This document shows positions 38,772 through 53,700 of a stretch of DNA of 64,000 nt, in pieces. The position numbers and the translations under genes were made by a program. Every line of letters starts with the position of its first letter. Within the stretch, counting starts at the first letter, position 1. Under the pieces are notes generated by a model. That model searched no databases. It had not been told where the DNA came from and was given only the letters and a program-made list of their open reading frames with translations. The stretch covers positions 46,574,012-46,638,011 of the forward strand of contig NC_092234.1 of assembly GCF_036320965.1 (NCBI RefSeq), written 5' to 3'. Source of the stretch: Panulirus ornatus (Eukaryota > Arthropoda > Malacostraca > Decapoda > Palinuridae).

Positions 38772-41700
38772 TAAATTATATGGGAGGGTATTGATTGAGA
38801 GGGTGAAGGCATGTACAGAGCATCAGATTGGGGAAGAGCAGTGTGGTTTCAGAAGTGGTAGAGGATGTGTGGATCAGGTGTTTGCTTTGAAGAATGTATG
38901 TGAGAAATACTTAGAAAAGCAAATGGATTTGTATGTAGCATTTATGGATCTGGAGAAGGCATATGATAGAGTTGATAGAGATGCTCTGTGGAAGGTATTA
39001 AGAATATATGGTGTGGGAGGCAAGTTGTTAGAAGCAGTGAAAAGTTTTTATCGAGGATGTAAGGCATGTGTACGTGTAGGAAGAGAGGAAAGTGATTGGT
39101 TCTCAGTGAATGTAGGTTTGCGGCAGGGGTGTGTGATGTCTCCATGGTTGTTTAATTTGTTTATGGATGGGGTTGTTAGGGAGGTAAATGCAAGAGTTTT
39201 GGAAAGAGGGGCAAGTATGAAGTCTGTTGGGGATGAGAGACCTTGGGAAGTGAGTCAGTTGTTGTTCGCTGATGATACAGCGCTGGTGGCTGATTCATGT
39301 GAGAAACTGCAGAAGCTGGTGACTGAGTTTGGTAAAGTGTGTGAAAGAAGAAAGTTAAGAGTAAATGTGAATAAGAGCAAGGTAATTAGGTACAGTAGGG
39401 TTGAGGGTCAAGTCAATTGGGAAGTAAGTTTGAATGGAGAAAAACTGGAGGAAGTAAAGTGTTTTAGATATCTGGGAGTGGATCTGGCAGCGGATGGAAC
39501 CATGGAAGCGGAAGTGGATCATAGGGTGGGAGAGGGGGCGAAAATCCTGGGAGCCTTGAAGAATGTGTGGAAGTCGAGAACATTATCTCGGAAAGCAAAA
39601 ATGGGTATGTTTGAAGGAATAATGGTTCCAACAATGTTGTATGGTTGCGAGGCGTGGGCTATGGATAGAGTTGTGCACAGGAGGATGGATGTGCTGGAAA
39701 TGAGATGTTTGAGGACAATGTGTGGTGTGAGGTGGTTTGATCGAGTATAAAATTTATGAATATACAAATAGTACTCACTGATTTGCTCATCATCATCAAT
39801 TTCCGATGTCATCCTGCCCAACAAAAACAGTACAAATGCAAGAAACAAAAAAAATCATACATTTTCTTCCTCTCCTCAACATCCGATTGCCGCCCCTACA
39901 TTAGCAAGGTAGAGCCAGGAAACAGACGAAGAAAGGCCACATCCATACACAAGCTGTTGTGTAATATACCAAAACCACAGCTCCTTATTCATTTCCAAGC
40001 CCCACAGACCTTTCTATGGTTTACCCTGGACGTTTCACATACTCTGGTTCATTCCAATGATAGCATGTTGACCACAGTATACTACATCATTCCAATGCAC
40101 TCTATTCTGTGTATGACTTTTACCCTCCTGCATGTCCAGGCCACAACTGCACAAAATCTTTTTCACTTAATCCTTCCATCTCCCTTGTTCCCTTCACTTC
40201 TAACAAGTCCATTCCTACACAGTTTCATCCAATTCATACCATACACAAAATGGGATTATCAAAATAATAACTTGCTGCAATCAACTGCTCCATACAAAGT
40301 AAGAGTAAGCAATACCAGGTTTCATCAGAAACGCTAATACTCAACCATCATTTTTTTTTTTTTTTTTTTTTATACTTTGTCGCTGTCTCCCGCGTTTGCG
40401 AGGTAGCGCAAGGAAACAACCATCATACAGTAGCAAAATGTAAAAGCACTCCTCACCTCAGCAGGAGGAAATGTTCCATCATCAAACACCAAGTCCATCA
40501 CAGAAATTCCCGCCTGCTTCAGTTCATCTGTTTTGTAAGTTGGTTCACAAACTCGAACCACATCATGCACACCATGCTTCATCAATTCCTGTGAAGAGAA
40601 AATTATCAATTCTGCTTCATTCTAAATTCTAAATCTTATACTAGTAGTAAGTCTTATTACTCCTGGGTTAAAGGATACTCTATACCATGCTACTGACCTT
40701 TATTTCTAGGTAAGGAATTTTCTATATCATACTATCTATCATAATTTCTCTATTTCTAATTTCATGGGGTGTATCAAGTACAGCCTCTGCAACATCACTC
40801 ACACATATCCTCTACACACGCCCATTATGCTAAAAGTGAAGCAAGAACTTCAACATTCATAATAAGTCCTTTACATACTATACTTTGAAAACTAGACACT
40901 AAGTTAATTCATTAAATGAGATTTGTGCTCCCACTTACAAAGTTAGTCACTTTATCACTTCAAACCCTTTACTGTGCAGCTATATCAAAGACTGGTTCCC
41001 AAAAAGTGGCAATTACCCAAAAAATAAAACTATCTAATTGACCTTTCCTATTAATATCTGAACACTGACACAAGGTGCAGTGTCTGTATCCGACACATAC
41101 ATTCCTTAATATACATATTAGGTAATTAAAATTAATTTCCAGCTTTTCATATGTTCACAATTTCCTAAATTAGCAAGGTAGTGCTAAGATGAATTACCAG
41201 TACATCACCATAAAATATCAACAAAACCTTTTGTATTACACTTTTAGCAATGAAAGTTATATCTTTTCTGGCAATAAGGGTAATTTTAGCCCAAAAATCT
41301 TTTTGTTTCAAAGTTCAATAAAATAAACAAACATTCTATATTTCAAATAATCATGGAAAATATCTCAATGTTTTCTCTAGACATTAGATACCCAATAAAT
41401 ATGAAATGAGTTAACAGAAAATCTTTAAAAACTGTCATCATTTAACAGCTTATTTCCATATTACATTCTATATATCTATTTATTAATTTTACTTTTTCAC
41501 TGCCTCCCGCGTTAGCGAGGTAGCGCAAGGAAACAGACGAAAGAATGGCCCAAACCACCCATAAACACATGTATATAAATACAATATTGATTATTTAACG
41601 GCTTAATTAAGAGTCATAAAAACCACCAAACAATATTTCAACCTCAAATTTGTAATCAGCATGAAAACTATTCCTTGCAGTGAGATTTTGGGGCAAATCA

Positions 41701-44700
41701 ATTTTCATGGAAAAAACATTGAAAATTGCAGGTAATAGTCCAGGGTAATTTTTAGCTCAAAAATTTTTTTTTTTTTTTTTAATAGTCCAGGGTAATTTTT
41801 AGCTCAAAAATTTTTGTCTCAAAATCAAAAGAAAACCTAATCAATTCTGTACATCAAATAATCATAGAAAATATCGCATAATGATTCATCTAGGGAAATA
41901 CATACCCAATAAATATGAAGCAGCGAGTCATCAGAAAACCTTAAAAAATTTTGATTATTTAATAACAATTACAAGTCATAAAAATCCCCAATTACTATTT
42001 CAACCTCAAATTCGTAATCAGCATGAAAATTATTCCTTAGAGTGAGATTTTGAGGCAAATCAATTTCCGTGAGAAAAAAATCAAAATTTTAAGCTCAAAA
42101 ATCTTTTTCTTTCAAAATCAAAATAAAACCTAATCAAACAATTCTGTTCATCAAATAATCATATAAAATATCTCGTAAAGATTCATATAGGAAATACATA
42201 CTCAATAAATATGTAGCAAGTCATCAGAAAACCTTACTATATTGTGATTATTTAACGACTTAATTACAAGTCATATAAACCGCCAAACAATATTTCAACC
42301 TCAAATTCGTAATCAGCATGAAAACTATTCCTTGCAGTGAGATTTTCAGACAAAACGATTTTCATGAAAAAAACATCGAAAACTGCAGGTAATAGTCCAG
42401 GGTAAGATTTAGCTCAAAAATCGTTTTCTTACAAAATCAAAAGAAAACCTAATCAAACAATTCTATACATCAAATAATCATAGAAAATATCTCATAATGA
42501 TTCATCTAGGAAATACATAACCAATAAATTTGAAGCGAGTCATCAGAAAACCTTAAAAAATTGTGATTATCTAACAACTTAATAAAGAGTCATAAAAATA
42601 GCCAAACAATATTTCAACCTCAAATTTGTAATCAGCATGAAAACTATTCCTTACAGTGAGATTTTGAGGCAGATCGATAATTAGGAGAAAAACATTAAAA
42701 ATTGCAGGTGATTTTAAGCTCAGAAATATTTTTATCTCAAAATCAAAAGAAAACCTAATCAAGCAATCCTATACATCAAGTAACTGTAGAAAATCTCAAT
42801 GATTCATCTAGGCAATATATACCCAATAAATATGAAGCGATTCATCATAAAACCTTACAATATTGTAATTATTTAACGATAATTACAAGTAATAAAATGC
42901 TAAACAATATTTCAACCTCAAATTCAGAATCAGCATGAAAACTATTCCTTACAGTGAAATTTTGGGGGGAATCTATCTTCATGAGAAAATAATCGAAAAT
43001 TGCAGAAATTGTCCAAGGTGATTCTTAGCTGAAAAATCTTATTACAAAATCAAAATGAAACCTAACCAAACAATTCTATACATCAAATAATCATAGAAAA
43101 TATCTCAATGATTCAGCTACAAAATACATATCAAACAAAATTGTGATTATTTAACGACTTAAAAGTATATAAACCACAAAATATTTCAACCACAAATTCA
43201 TAATAAGCATGAAAATTATTCCTTACAGTGACATTTTGATGCAAATCTATTTTCATGAAAAAAAAAAATTGCAGGTAATTGTACAGGGAGATTTAATCTT
43301 TTGCTCAAAAATCTTTGTCTCAAAATCAAAAGAAAACCTAATCAAACAATTCTCTACATCAAACAATCATAGAAAATATCTCAATGATTCATCTTGGCAA
43401 TACATACCCAATAAATATGAAGCAACTCATCAGAAACCCTTGCAATATTGTGATTATTTAACGGCTTAATTACAAGTAAAAAAAATGACCAAACAATATT
43501 TTAACCTGAAATTCGAAATCAGCATGAAAACTATTCCTAGAGTGAGATTTTGAGGCAAATCAATTTCGTGAGAAAAAACGAAAATTCCAGGTAATAGTCC
43601 AGGGTAATTTTTAGCTAAAAAAATCTTTTTGTTTCAAAATCAAAATAAAACCTACTCAATTCTATTCATCAAATAATCATACAAAATGTCTCGTAATGAT
43701 TCATATAAGAAATACATACCCAATAAATATGAAGCGAGTCATCAGAATACTTTAAAATATTGAATATTTAACGACTTAATTACGAGTCATAAAAACCGCC
43801 AAACAACATTTCACCTCAAATTCACAATCAGCATGAAAACAATTCCTTACAGTGAGATTGTGTGGCAAATCGATTATCATGAGAAAAACATCGAACATTT
43901 CAGGTAATAGTCCAGGGTAATTTTTAGCTAAAAAATCTTTTTGTCTTAAAATCAAATGAAAACCTAATCAAACAATTCTATACAACAAATAATCATAGAA
44001 ATTATCTCATAATGATTCATCTAGGCGATACATATGCAATAAATATAAAGCAAGTCATCAGATAACCTTAAAAAATTGTGATTATTTAACGACTTAAATA
44101 AGAGTCATAAAACCACCAAACAATATTTCAACCACAAATTCGTAATCAGCATGAAAATTATTCCTGAGAGTGAGATTTTGAGGCAAATCAATTTCCGTGA
44201 GAAAAAAATCAAAATTTCCAGGTAATAGTCCACGGTAATTTTAAGCTCAAAAATCTTTTTCTTTCAAAATCAAAAGAAAACCTAATCAAACAATTCTATT
44301 CATCAAGTAATCATAGAAAATATCTTGTAATGATTCATATAGGAAATACATACCCAATAAATATGTAGCAAGTCATCAGAAAACCTTACTATATTGTGAT
44401 TATTTAACGACTTAATCACAAGTCATAAAAACCGCCAAACAATATTTCAACCTCAAATTTGCAATCAGCATGAAAACTATTCCTTGCAGTGAGATTTTCA
44501 GACAAATCAATTTTCATGAAAAAAACATCGAAAACTACAGGTAATAGTCCAGGGTAATTTTTGGCTCAAAAATCTTTTTCTTTCAAAATCAAAAGAAAAC
44601 CTAATCAAACAATTCTATGCATCAAATAATCATAGAAAATATCTCATAATGATTCATCTAGGAAATACATAACCAATAAATATGAAGAGAGTCATCAGAA

Positions 44701-47700
44701 AACCTTACAATATTGTGATTATTTAATGGCTTAATTACGAGTCAAAAAAACGACCAAACAATATTTCAACCCCAAATTCGAAATCAGCATGAAAACTATT
44801 CCTTGCAGTGAGATTTCGGGGCAAATCAATTTTCATGGAAAAAACATTGAAAATTGCAGGTAATAGTCCAGGGTAATTTTTAGCTCAAAAATCTTTTTGT
44901 CTCAAAATCAAAAGAAAACCTAATCAAACAATTCTATACATCAAATAATCATAGAAAATATCTCAATGATTCATCTAGGGAAATACATACCCAATAAATA
45001 TGAAGCGAGTTTCAGAAAACCTTAAAAAATTTTGATTATTTAATAACTTAATTACAAGTCATAAATACCCCCAAATACTATTTCAACCTCAAATTCGTAA
45101 TCAGCATGAAAATTATTCCTTAGAGTGAGACCTTGAGGCAAATCGATTTCGTGAGAAAAAACGAAAATTCCAGGTAATAGTCCAGGGTAATTTTTAGCTA
45201 AAAAAATCTTTTTGTTTCAAAATCAAAATAAAACCTACTCAAACAATTTTATTCATCAAATAATCATACAAAATGTCTCGTAATGATTCATATAAGAAAT
45301 ACATACCCAATACATATGAAGCGAGTCATCAGAATACTTTAAAATATTGAATATTTAACGACTTAATTACAAGTCATAAAAACCGCCAAACAACATTTCA
45401 CCTCAAACTCATAATCAGCATGAAAACAATTCCTTACAGTGAGATTGTGTGGCAAATCGATTATCATGAGAAAAACATCGAACATTTCAGGTAATAGTCC
45501 AGGGTAATTTTTAGCTAAAAAATCTTTTTGTCTTAAAATCAAATGAAAACCTAATCAAACAATTCTATACAACAAATAATCATAGAAATTATCTCATAAT
45601 GATTCATCTAGGCGATACATACGCAATAAATATAAAGCAAGTCATCAGATAACCTTAAAAAATTGTGATTATTTAACGACTTAAATAAGAGTCATAAAAC
45701 CACCAAACAATATTTCAACCACAAATTCGTAATCAGCATGAAAATTATTCCCGAAAGTGAGATTTTGAGGCAAATCAATTTCCGTGAGAAAAAAAATCAA
45801 AATTTCCAGGTAATAGTCCACGGTAATTTTAAGCTCAAAAATCTTTTTCTTTCAAAATCAAAAGAAAACCTAATCAAACAATTCTATTCATCAAGTAATC
45901 ATAGAAAATATCTCGTAATGATTCATATAGGAAATACATACCCAATAAATATGTAGCAAGTCATCAGAAAACCTTACTATATTGTGATTATTTAACGACT
46001 TAATCACAAGTCATAAAAACCGCCAAACAATATTTCAACCTCAAATTCGTAATCAGCATGAAAACTATTCCTTGCAGTGAGATTTTCAGACAAATCGATT
46101 TTCATGAAAAAAACATCGAAAACTACAGGTAATAGTCCAGGGTAATTTTTGGCTCAAAAATCTTTTTCTTTCAAAATCAAAAGAAAACCTAATCAAACAA
46201 TTCTATACATCAAATAATCATAGAAAATATCTCATAATGATTCATCTAGGAAATACATAACCAATAAATATGAAGAGAGTCATCAGAAAACCTTACAATA
46301 TTGTGATTATTTAATGGCTTAATTACGAGTCAAAAAAACGACCAAACAATATTTCAACCTCAAATTCAAAATCAGCATGAAAACTATTCCTTGCAGTGAG
46401 ATTTTGGGGCAAATCAATTTTCATGGAAAAAACATTGAAAATTGCAGGTAATAGTCCAGGGTAATTTTTAGCTCAAAAATCTTTTTGTCTCAAAATCAAA
46501 AGACAACCTAATCAAACAATTCTATACATCAAATAATCATAGAAAATATCTCAATGATACATCTAGGGAAATACATACCCAATAAATATGAAGCGAGTCG
46601 TCAGAAAACCTTAAAAAATTTTGATTATTTAATAACTTAATTACAAGTCATAAATACCCCCAAATACTATTTCAACCTCAAATTCGTAATCAGCATGAGA
46701 AATTATTCCTTAGAGTGAGACTTTGGGGCAAATCGATTTCGTGAGAAAAAAACGAAAATTCCAGGTAATAGTCCAGGGTAATTTTTAGCTAAAAAAATCT
46801 TTTTGTTTCAAAATCAAAATAAAACCTACTCAAACAATTTTATTCATCAAATAATCATACAAAATGTCTCGTAATGATTCATATAAGAAATACATACCCA
46901 ATACATATGAAGCGAGTCATCAGAATACTTTAAAATATTGAATATTTAACGACTTAATTACAAGTCATAAAAACCGCCAAACAACATTTCACCTCAAACT
47001 CATAATCAGCATGAAAACAATTCCTTACAGTGAGATTGTGTGGCAAATCGATTATCATGAGAAAAACATCGAACATTTCAGGTAATAGTCCAGGGTAATT
47101 TTTAGCTAAAAAATCTTTTTGTCTTAAAATCAAATGAAAACCTAATCAAACAATTCTATACAACAAATAATCATAGAAATTATCTCATAATGATTCATCT
47201 ACGCGATACATACGCAATAAATATAAAGCAAGTCATCAGATAACCTTAACAAATTGTGATTATTTAACGACTTAAATAAGAGTCATAAAACCACTAAACA
47301 ATATTTCAACCACAAATTCGTAATCAGCATGAAAATTATTCCCGAAAGTGAGATTTTGGGGCAAATCAATTTCCGTGAGAAAAAAAATCAAAATTTCCAC
47401 GGTAATTTTAAGCTCAAAAATCTTTTTCTTTCAAAATCAAAAGAAAACCTAATCAAACAATTCTATTCATCAAGTAATCATAGAAAATATCTCGTAATGA
47501 TTCATATAGGAAATACATACCCAATAAATATGTAGCAAGTCATCAGAAAACCTTACTATGTTGTGATTATTTAACGACTTAATCACAAGTCATAAAAACC
47601 GCCAAACAATATTTCAACCTCGAATTTGTAATCAGCATGAAAACTATTCCTTGCAGTGAGATTTTCAGACAAATCAATTTTCATGAAAAAAACATCGAAA

Positions 47701-50700
47701 ACTACAGGTAATAGTCCAGGGTAATTTTTGGCTCAAAAATCTTTTTCTTTCAAAATCAAAAGAAAACCTAATCAAACAATTCTATACATCAAATAATCAT
47801 AGAAAATATCTCATAATGATTCATCTAGGAAATACATAACCAATAAATCTGAAGAGAGTCATCAGAAAACCTTACAACATTGTGATTATCTAATGGCTTA
47901 ATTACGAGTCAAAAAAAACGACCAAACAATATTTCAACTTCAAATTCAAAATCAGCATGAAAACTATTCCTTGCAGTGAGATCTTGGGGCAAATCAATTT
48001 TCATGGAAAAAACATTGAAAATTGCAGGTAATAGTCCAGGGTAATTTTTACCTCAAAAATCTTTTTGTCTCAAAATCAAAAGAAAACCTAATCAAACAAT
48101 TCTATACATCAAATAATCATAGAAAATATCTCAATGATTCATCTAGGGAAACACATACCCAATAAATATGAAGCGAGCCATCAGAAAACCTTAAAAAATT
48201 TTGATTATTTAATAACTTAATTACAAGTCATAAATACCCCCAAATACTATTTCAACCTCAAATTCGTAAACAGCATGAAAATTATTCCTTAGAGTGAGAT
48301 TTTGAAGCAAATCGATTTCGTGAGAAAAAACGAAAATTCCAGGTAATAGTCCAGGGTAATTCTTAGCTAAAAAATCTATTTGTTTCAAAATCAAAATAAA
48401 ACCTACTCAAACAATTCTATTCATCACATAATCATACAAAATGTCTCGTAATGATTCATATAAGAAATACATACCCAATAAATATGAAGCGAGTCATCAG
48501 AATACTTTAAAATATTGAATATTTAACGACTTAATTACGAGTCATAAAAACCGCCAAACAACATTTCACCTCAAATTCACAATCAGCATGAAAACAATTC
48601 CTTACAGTGAGATTGTGTTGCAAATCGATTATCATGAGAAAAACATCGAAAATTTCAGGTAATAGTCCAGGGTAATTTTTAGCTAAAAAATCTTTTTGTC
48701 TTAAAATCAAATGAAAACCTAATCAAACAATTCTATACAACAAATAATCATAGAAATTATCTCATAATGATTCATCTAGGCGATACATATGCAATAAATA
48801 TAAAGCAAGTCATCAGATAACCTTAAAAAATTGTGATTATTTAACGACTTAAATAAGAGTCATAAAACCACCAAACAATATTTCAACCACAAATTCGTAA
48901 TCAGCATGAAAACTATTCCTGAGAGTGAGATTTTCAGGCAAATCAATTTCCGTGAGAAAAAAATCAAAATTTCCAGGTAATAGTCCACGGTAATTTTAAG
49001 CTCAAAAATCTTTTTCTTTCAAAATCAAAAGAAAACCTAATCAAACAATTCTATTCATCAAGTAATCATAGAAAATATCTTGTAATGATTCATATAGGAA
49101 ATACATACCCAATAAATATGTAGCAAGTCATCAGAAAACCTTACTATGTTGTGATTATTTAACGACTTAATCACAAGTCATAAAAACCGCCAAACAATAT
49201 TTCAACCTCGAATTCGTAATCAGCATGAAAACTATTCCTTGCAGTGAGATTTTCAGACAAATCGATTTTCATGAAAAAAACATCGAAAACTACAGGTAAT
49301 AGTCCAGGGTAATTTTAAGCTCAAAAATCTTTTTCTTTCAAAATCAAAATAAAACCTAATCAAACAATTCTATGCATCAAATAATCATAGAAAATATCTC
49401 GTAATGATTCACATACGAAATACATACCCAATAAATATGTAGCAAGTCATCAGAAAACCTTACTATATTGTGATTATTTAACGACTTAATCACAAGCCAT
49501 AAAAACCGCCAAACAATATTTCAACCTCAAATTCGTAATCAGCATGAAAACTATTCCTTGCAGTGAGATTTTCAGTCAAATCGATTTTCATGAAAAAAAC
49601 ATCGAAAACTACAGGTAATAGTCCAGGGTAATTTTTGGCTCAAAAATCTTTTTCTTTCAAAATCAAAAGAAAACCTAATCAAACAATTCTATACATCAAA
49701 TAATCATAGAAAATATCTTATAATGATTCATATAGGAAATACATAACCAATAAATTTGAAGAGAGTCATCAGAAAACCTTACAATATTGTGATTATTTAA
49801 TGGCTTAATTACGAGTCAAAAAAAACGACCAAACAATATTTCAACCTCAAATTCGAAATCAGCATGAAAACTATTCCTTGCAGTGAGATTTTGGGGCAAA
49901 TTTATTTTCACGAAAAAAACATCAAAAATTGCAAGTAATAATAGTCCAGGGTAATTTTTAGCTCAAAAATCTTTTTTTCTCAAAATCAAAAGAAAACCTA
50001 ATCAAACAATTCTATACATCAAATAATCACAGAAAATATCTCAACGATTCATCTAGGAAATACATACCCAATAAATATGAAGCGAGTAATCAGAAAACCT
50101 TAAAAAAATTGAGATCATTTAATAACTTAATTACAAGACATAAATACCACCAAACAATATTTCGACCTCAAATTCGTAATCAGCAAGAAAACTATTCCCA
50201 ATTCCTTGCAGTGAGATTTTGGGGCAAATCTATTGTGAATTTTTAACTTAATTATATCTATATTTCATTATACTTTGTTGGTCTCCCGCTTTAGCAAGGT
50301 AGTGCAAGAAAACAGAAGTAAGAATGGCCAAACCCACCCACATACACCCGTATATACATACATGTCCACACACGCAAATATACATATCTACATATTTCAA
50401 CGTATACATATATACGTACATACACAGACATATATACACATGTACATAATTCATACTTGCGGCCCTTATTCATGCCTGTTGCCACCCCGCCACATGTGAA
50501 AATGACACACCCCTTCCCCCGCAAGCTTGCAATTGCAAGGTAGCGCTAAAAAAACAACACAGGCCATATTCGTTCACAGTCTCTAGCTGTCATGTATAAT
50601 GCACCGAAACCAGAGCTCCCTTTCTGCAACCAGGCCCCACAAAACTTTCCATGGTTTACCCCAGATGCTTCACATGCCCTGGTTCTATCCATTGACAGCA

Positions 50701-53700
50701 CATCGACCCCAGTACACCACATCGTTCCAATTCTCTATTCCTTGCATGCCTTTCACCCCTCAGGATGTTCAGGCCCCGATCACTCAAAATCTTTTTCACT
50801 CCATCCTTCCACCTCCAATTTGGTCATCCACTTCTCCACGATCCCTCCACCTCTGACATATATCCTCTTTGTCAATCTTTCCTCACTTATTCTCTCCATG
50901 TGACCAAACCATTTCAATACATCCTCTTCTGCTCTCTCAACCACACTCTTTTTATTACCACACATCTCTCTTACCCTTTCATTACTTACTCGATCAAACC
51001 ACCTCACACCTCATACTGTCCTCAAACATCTCATTTCCAACACATCCACCCTCCTCTGCACAACCCTATCTATAAACCACGCCTCGCAACCATATAACAT
51101 TGATGGAACCACTATTCCTTCAAACATAACCATTTTTGCTTTCCGAGATAATGTTCTCGCCTTCCACAAATTCTTCAGTGCTCCCAGAATCTTCAACCCC
51201 TGCCCCACCGTGACTCACTTCCTCTTCCATGGTTCCATCCAATGCCAAATCCACTCCCAGATATCTAAAACACTTCCCTTCCTCCCGTTTTTCTCCATTC
51301 AAACTTACCTCCCAATTGGCTTGTCCCTCAACCCTACTGTACCTAATAACCTTGCTCTTATTCATATTTGCTCTCAGCTCTCTTCTTTCACATACTTAAC
51401 CAAACTCAGTCACCAGCTTCTGCAGATTCTCACCCAAATCAGCCACCAGCGCTGTATCATCAGTGAACAACAAATGACTCACTTCCTAAGCTCTCTTATC
51501 CACAACAGACTGTGCATATTTGCCCCTCTCTCCAAAACTCCTCCATTCACCTCCCTAACAACCCCAACCATAAACAAATTAAACAACCATGCAGCATCAC
51601 ACACTCCTGCCACAAACAGACATTCACAGGGAACCAATTACTTTCCTCTCTTCCTACTCGTACACATGCCTTACATCCTCGATAAAAACTTTTCACTGCT
51701 TCTAGCAATTTGCCTCCCACACCATATACTCTTAATACCTTCCACAGAGAATATCTATCAACTCTCTCATATGCCTTCTCCAGATCCATAATTGCTACAT
51801 ACAAATCCATTTGTTTTTCTAAGTATTTCTCACATACATTCTTCAAAGCAAACACCTGATCCAAACATCCTCTACCACTTCTGAAACCATACTGCTCTTC
51901 CCCAATCTGATACTTTGTACATGCCTTCACCGTCTCAATCAATACCCTTCCACATAATTTCCCAGGAATACTAAACAAACTTATGCCTCTGTAATTTGAA
52001 CACTCACCTTTATCCCCTTTGCCTTTGTACAATGACACTATGCATGCATTCCAGTCAACAACAGTCAACCCCTTTTTTAATAAATTCCATTGCAGTACCA
52101 TCCAAGCTCGGCACCTTGCCAGCTTTCATCTTCCACAAAGCTTTCACTACCTCTTCTCTGTTTACCAAACCATTCTCCCTGACCCCTCTCACTTAATAAC
52201 CGCCAAACAAAATTTCAAACGTTCACATTCAGCATGAAAACTACTCTTTTTACTAAGTTTAACGTAAATTTATTACCGTGAAAAAATACCAAAAATGGCA
52301 GGTCATTGTTTCTAGTAATTTTTAGCCCAAAAATCTTTTTGTTTGAAAATGAAAATAAAACTCTTCTATACTTCAAATAATCAAGGAAAATATCTTGATC
52401 CATCAAGGCTACATAACCAATAAAGCGAGTTGAGAAAAACAAAAAAAATTGTGAATATTTAACTTCATTACACGTCATAAAGACTGCCCAACAATATTTC
52501 AACCCCAAATTTGTAATCAGCATGAAAAATATTCCTCATAATGACTTAAGATGCATATGTACTTTCCAAAGAAAAAAAAGATATATATTTATTGTATCTA
52601 ATCGCTGTCTCCCACATAGGAAACAGACTAAGAATGGCCAAACCCACCCACATACACATGTATATACATAAAAGCCTACACATGCACATATAGCTACCTA
52701 TACATTTCAACATATACATGCATACACAGACAAATAACCATGTACATATCCATACTTGCTGCCTTTATCAATTCCCGTCACCACCCCACCACACACGAAA
52801 CAGCACACACACACACACAAACCAACACCCCCGGTGAGGTAGCACTGGGAAAAGACAAAAGGGCCACATTCGTTCACACTCAGTCTCTAGCTGTCATGTG
52901 TAATGCACCAAAACCACAGCTTCCTTTCTACATCCAGGCCCCACATGCTTTACATGCCCTGGTTCAATCCACTGACAGCACATCGACGACGGTACACCAC
53001 ATTGTTCCAGTTCACTATTCCTTGTTCGCCTTCACCCTCCTGTATGTTCTGGCCCTGATTGCTCAAAATCTTTTTCAGTCTGACACATATATCCTCTTTA
53101 TCAACCTTTCCTCACTCATTCTCTCCATGTGACCACATCACTTCACTACACCCTCCTCTGCTCTCTCAACCACACTTTTTATTACCACACATCTCTCTTA
53201 CCCTCACAACCGTATGACATCGTTGGAACCACTATCCCTCCAAACATACCCATATTTGCTCTCAAAGATAACGTTCTTGCCTTCCACACATTCTTCAATG
53301 CTCCCAGAACCTTCGCCCCCTCCCCAAAAAACATTTCAAAAACAAATTTGCATTCACCATGAAAACTATTCCTTATACTGAGAGTTTGACACAAATTTAT
53401 TACCCTGAAAATACCAAAATTTGCAGATAATAGTTCAGGGTAATCTTTAGCCCAAAAATCTTCTTTCACAATGAAAATATAACAATCAGGATGAAAAATA
53501 TTCTTCATACAAAGAAATCTATCTTAGAAAAATGTGAAAAATTGCAGGCAAATAAGAGTATTTTTCAAAAAAATACTTTCTTATTTCAAAAATAAAATAT
53601 AAGAAAACACTTCCATACTTCAAATAATCTGGGGATATATCTTAAAATGTGTGATGTCTCCATGGTTGTTTAATTTGTTTATGGATGGGGTTGTTAGGGA

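Noticed and set aside
43209..47535. Short Lys/Asn-rich frames repeated in the satellite
   Set aside because: They recur because the monomer recurs; no start context or conservation is evident.
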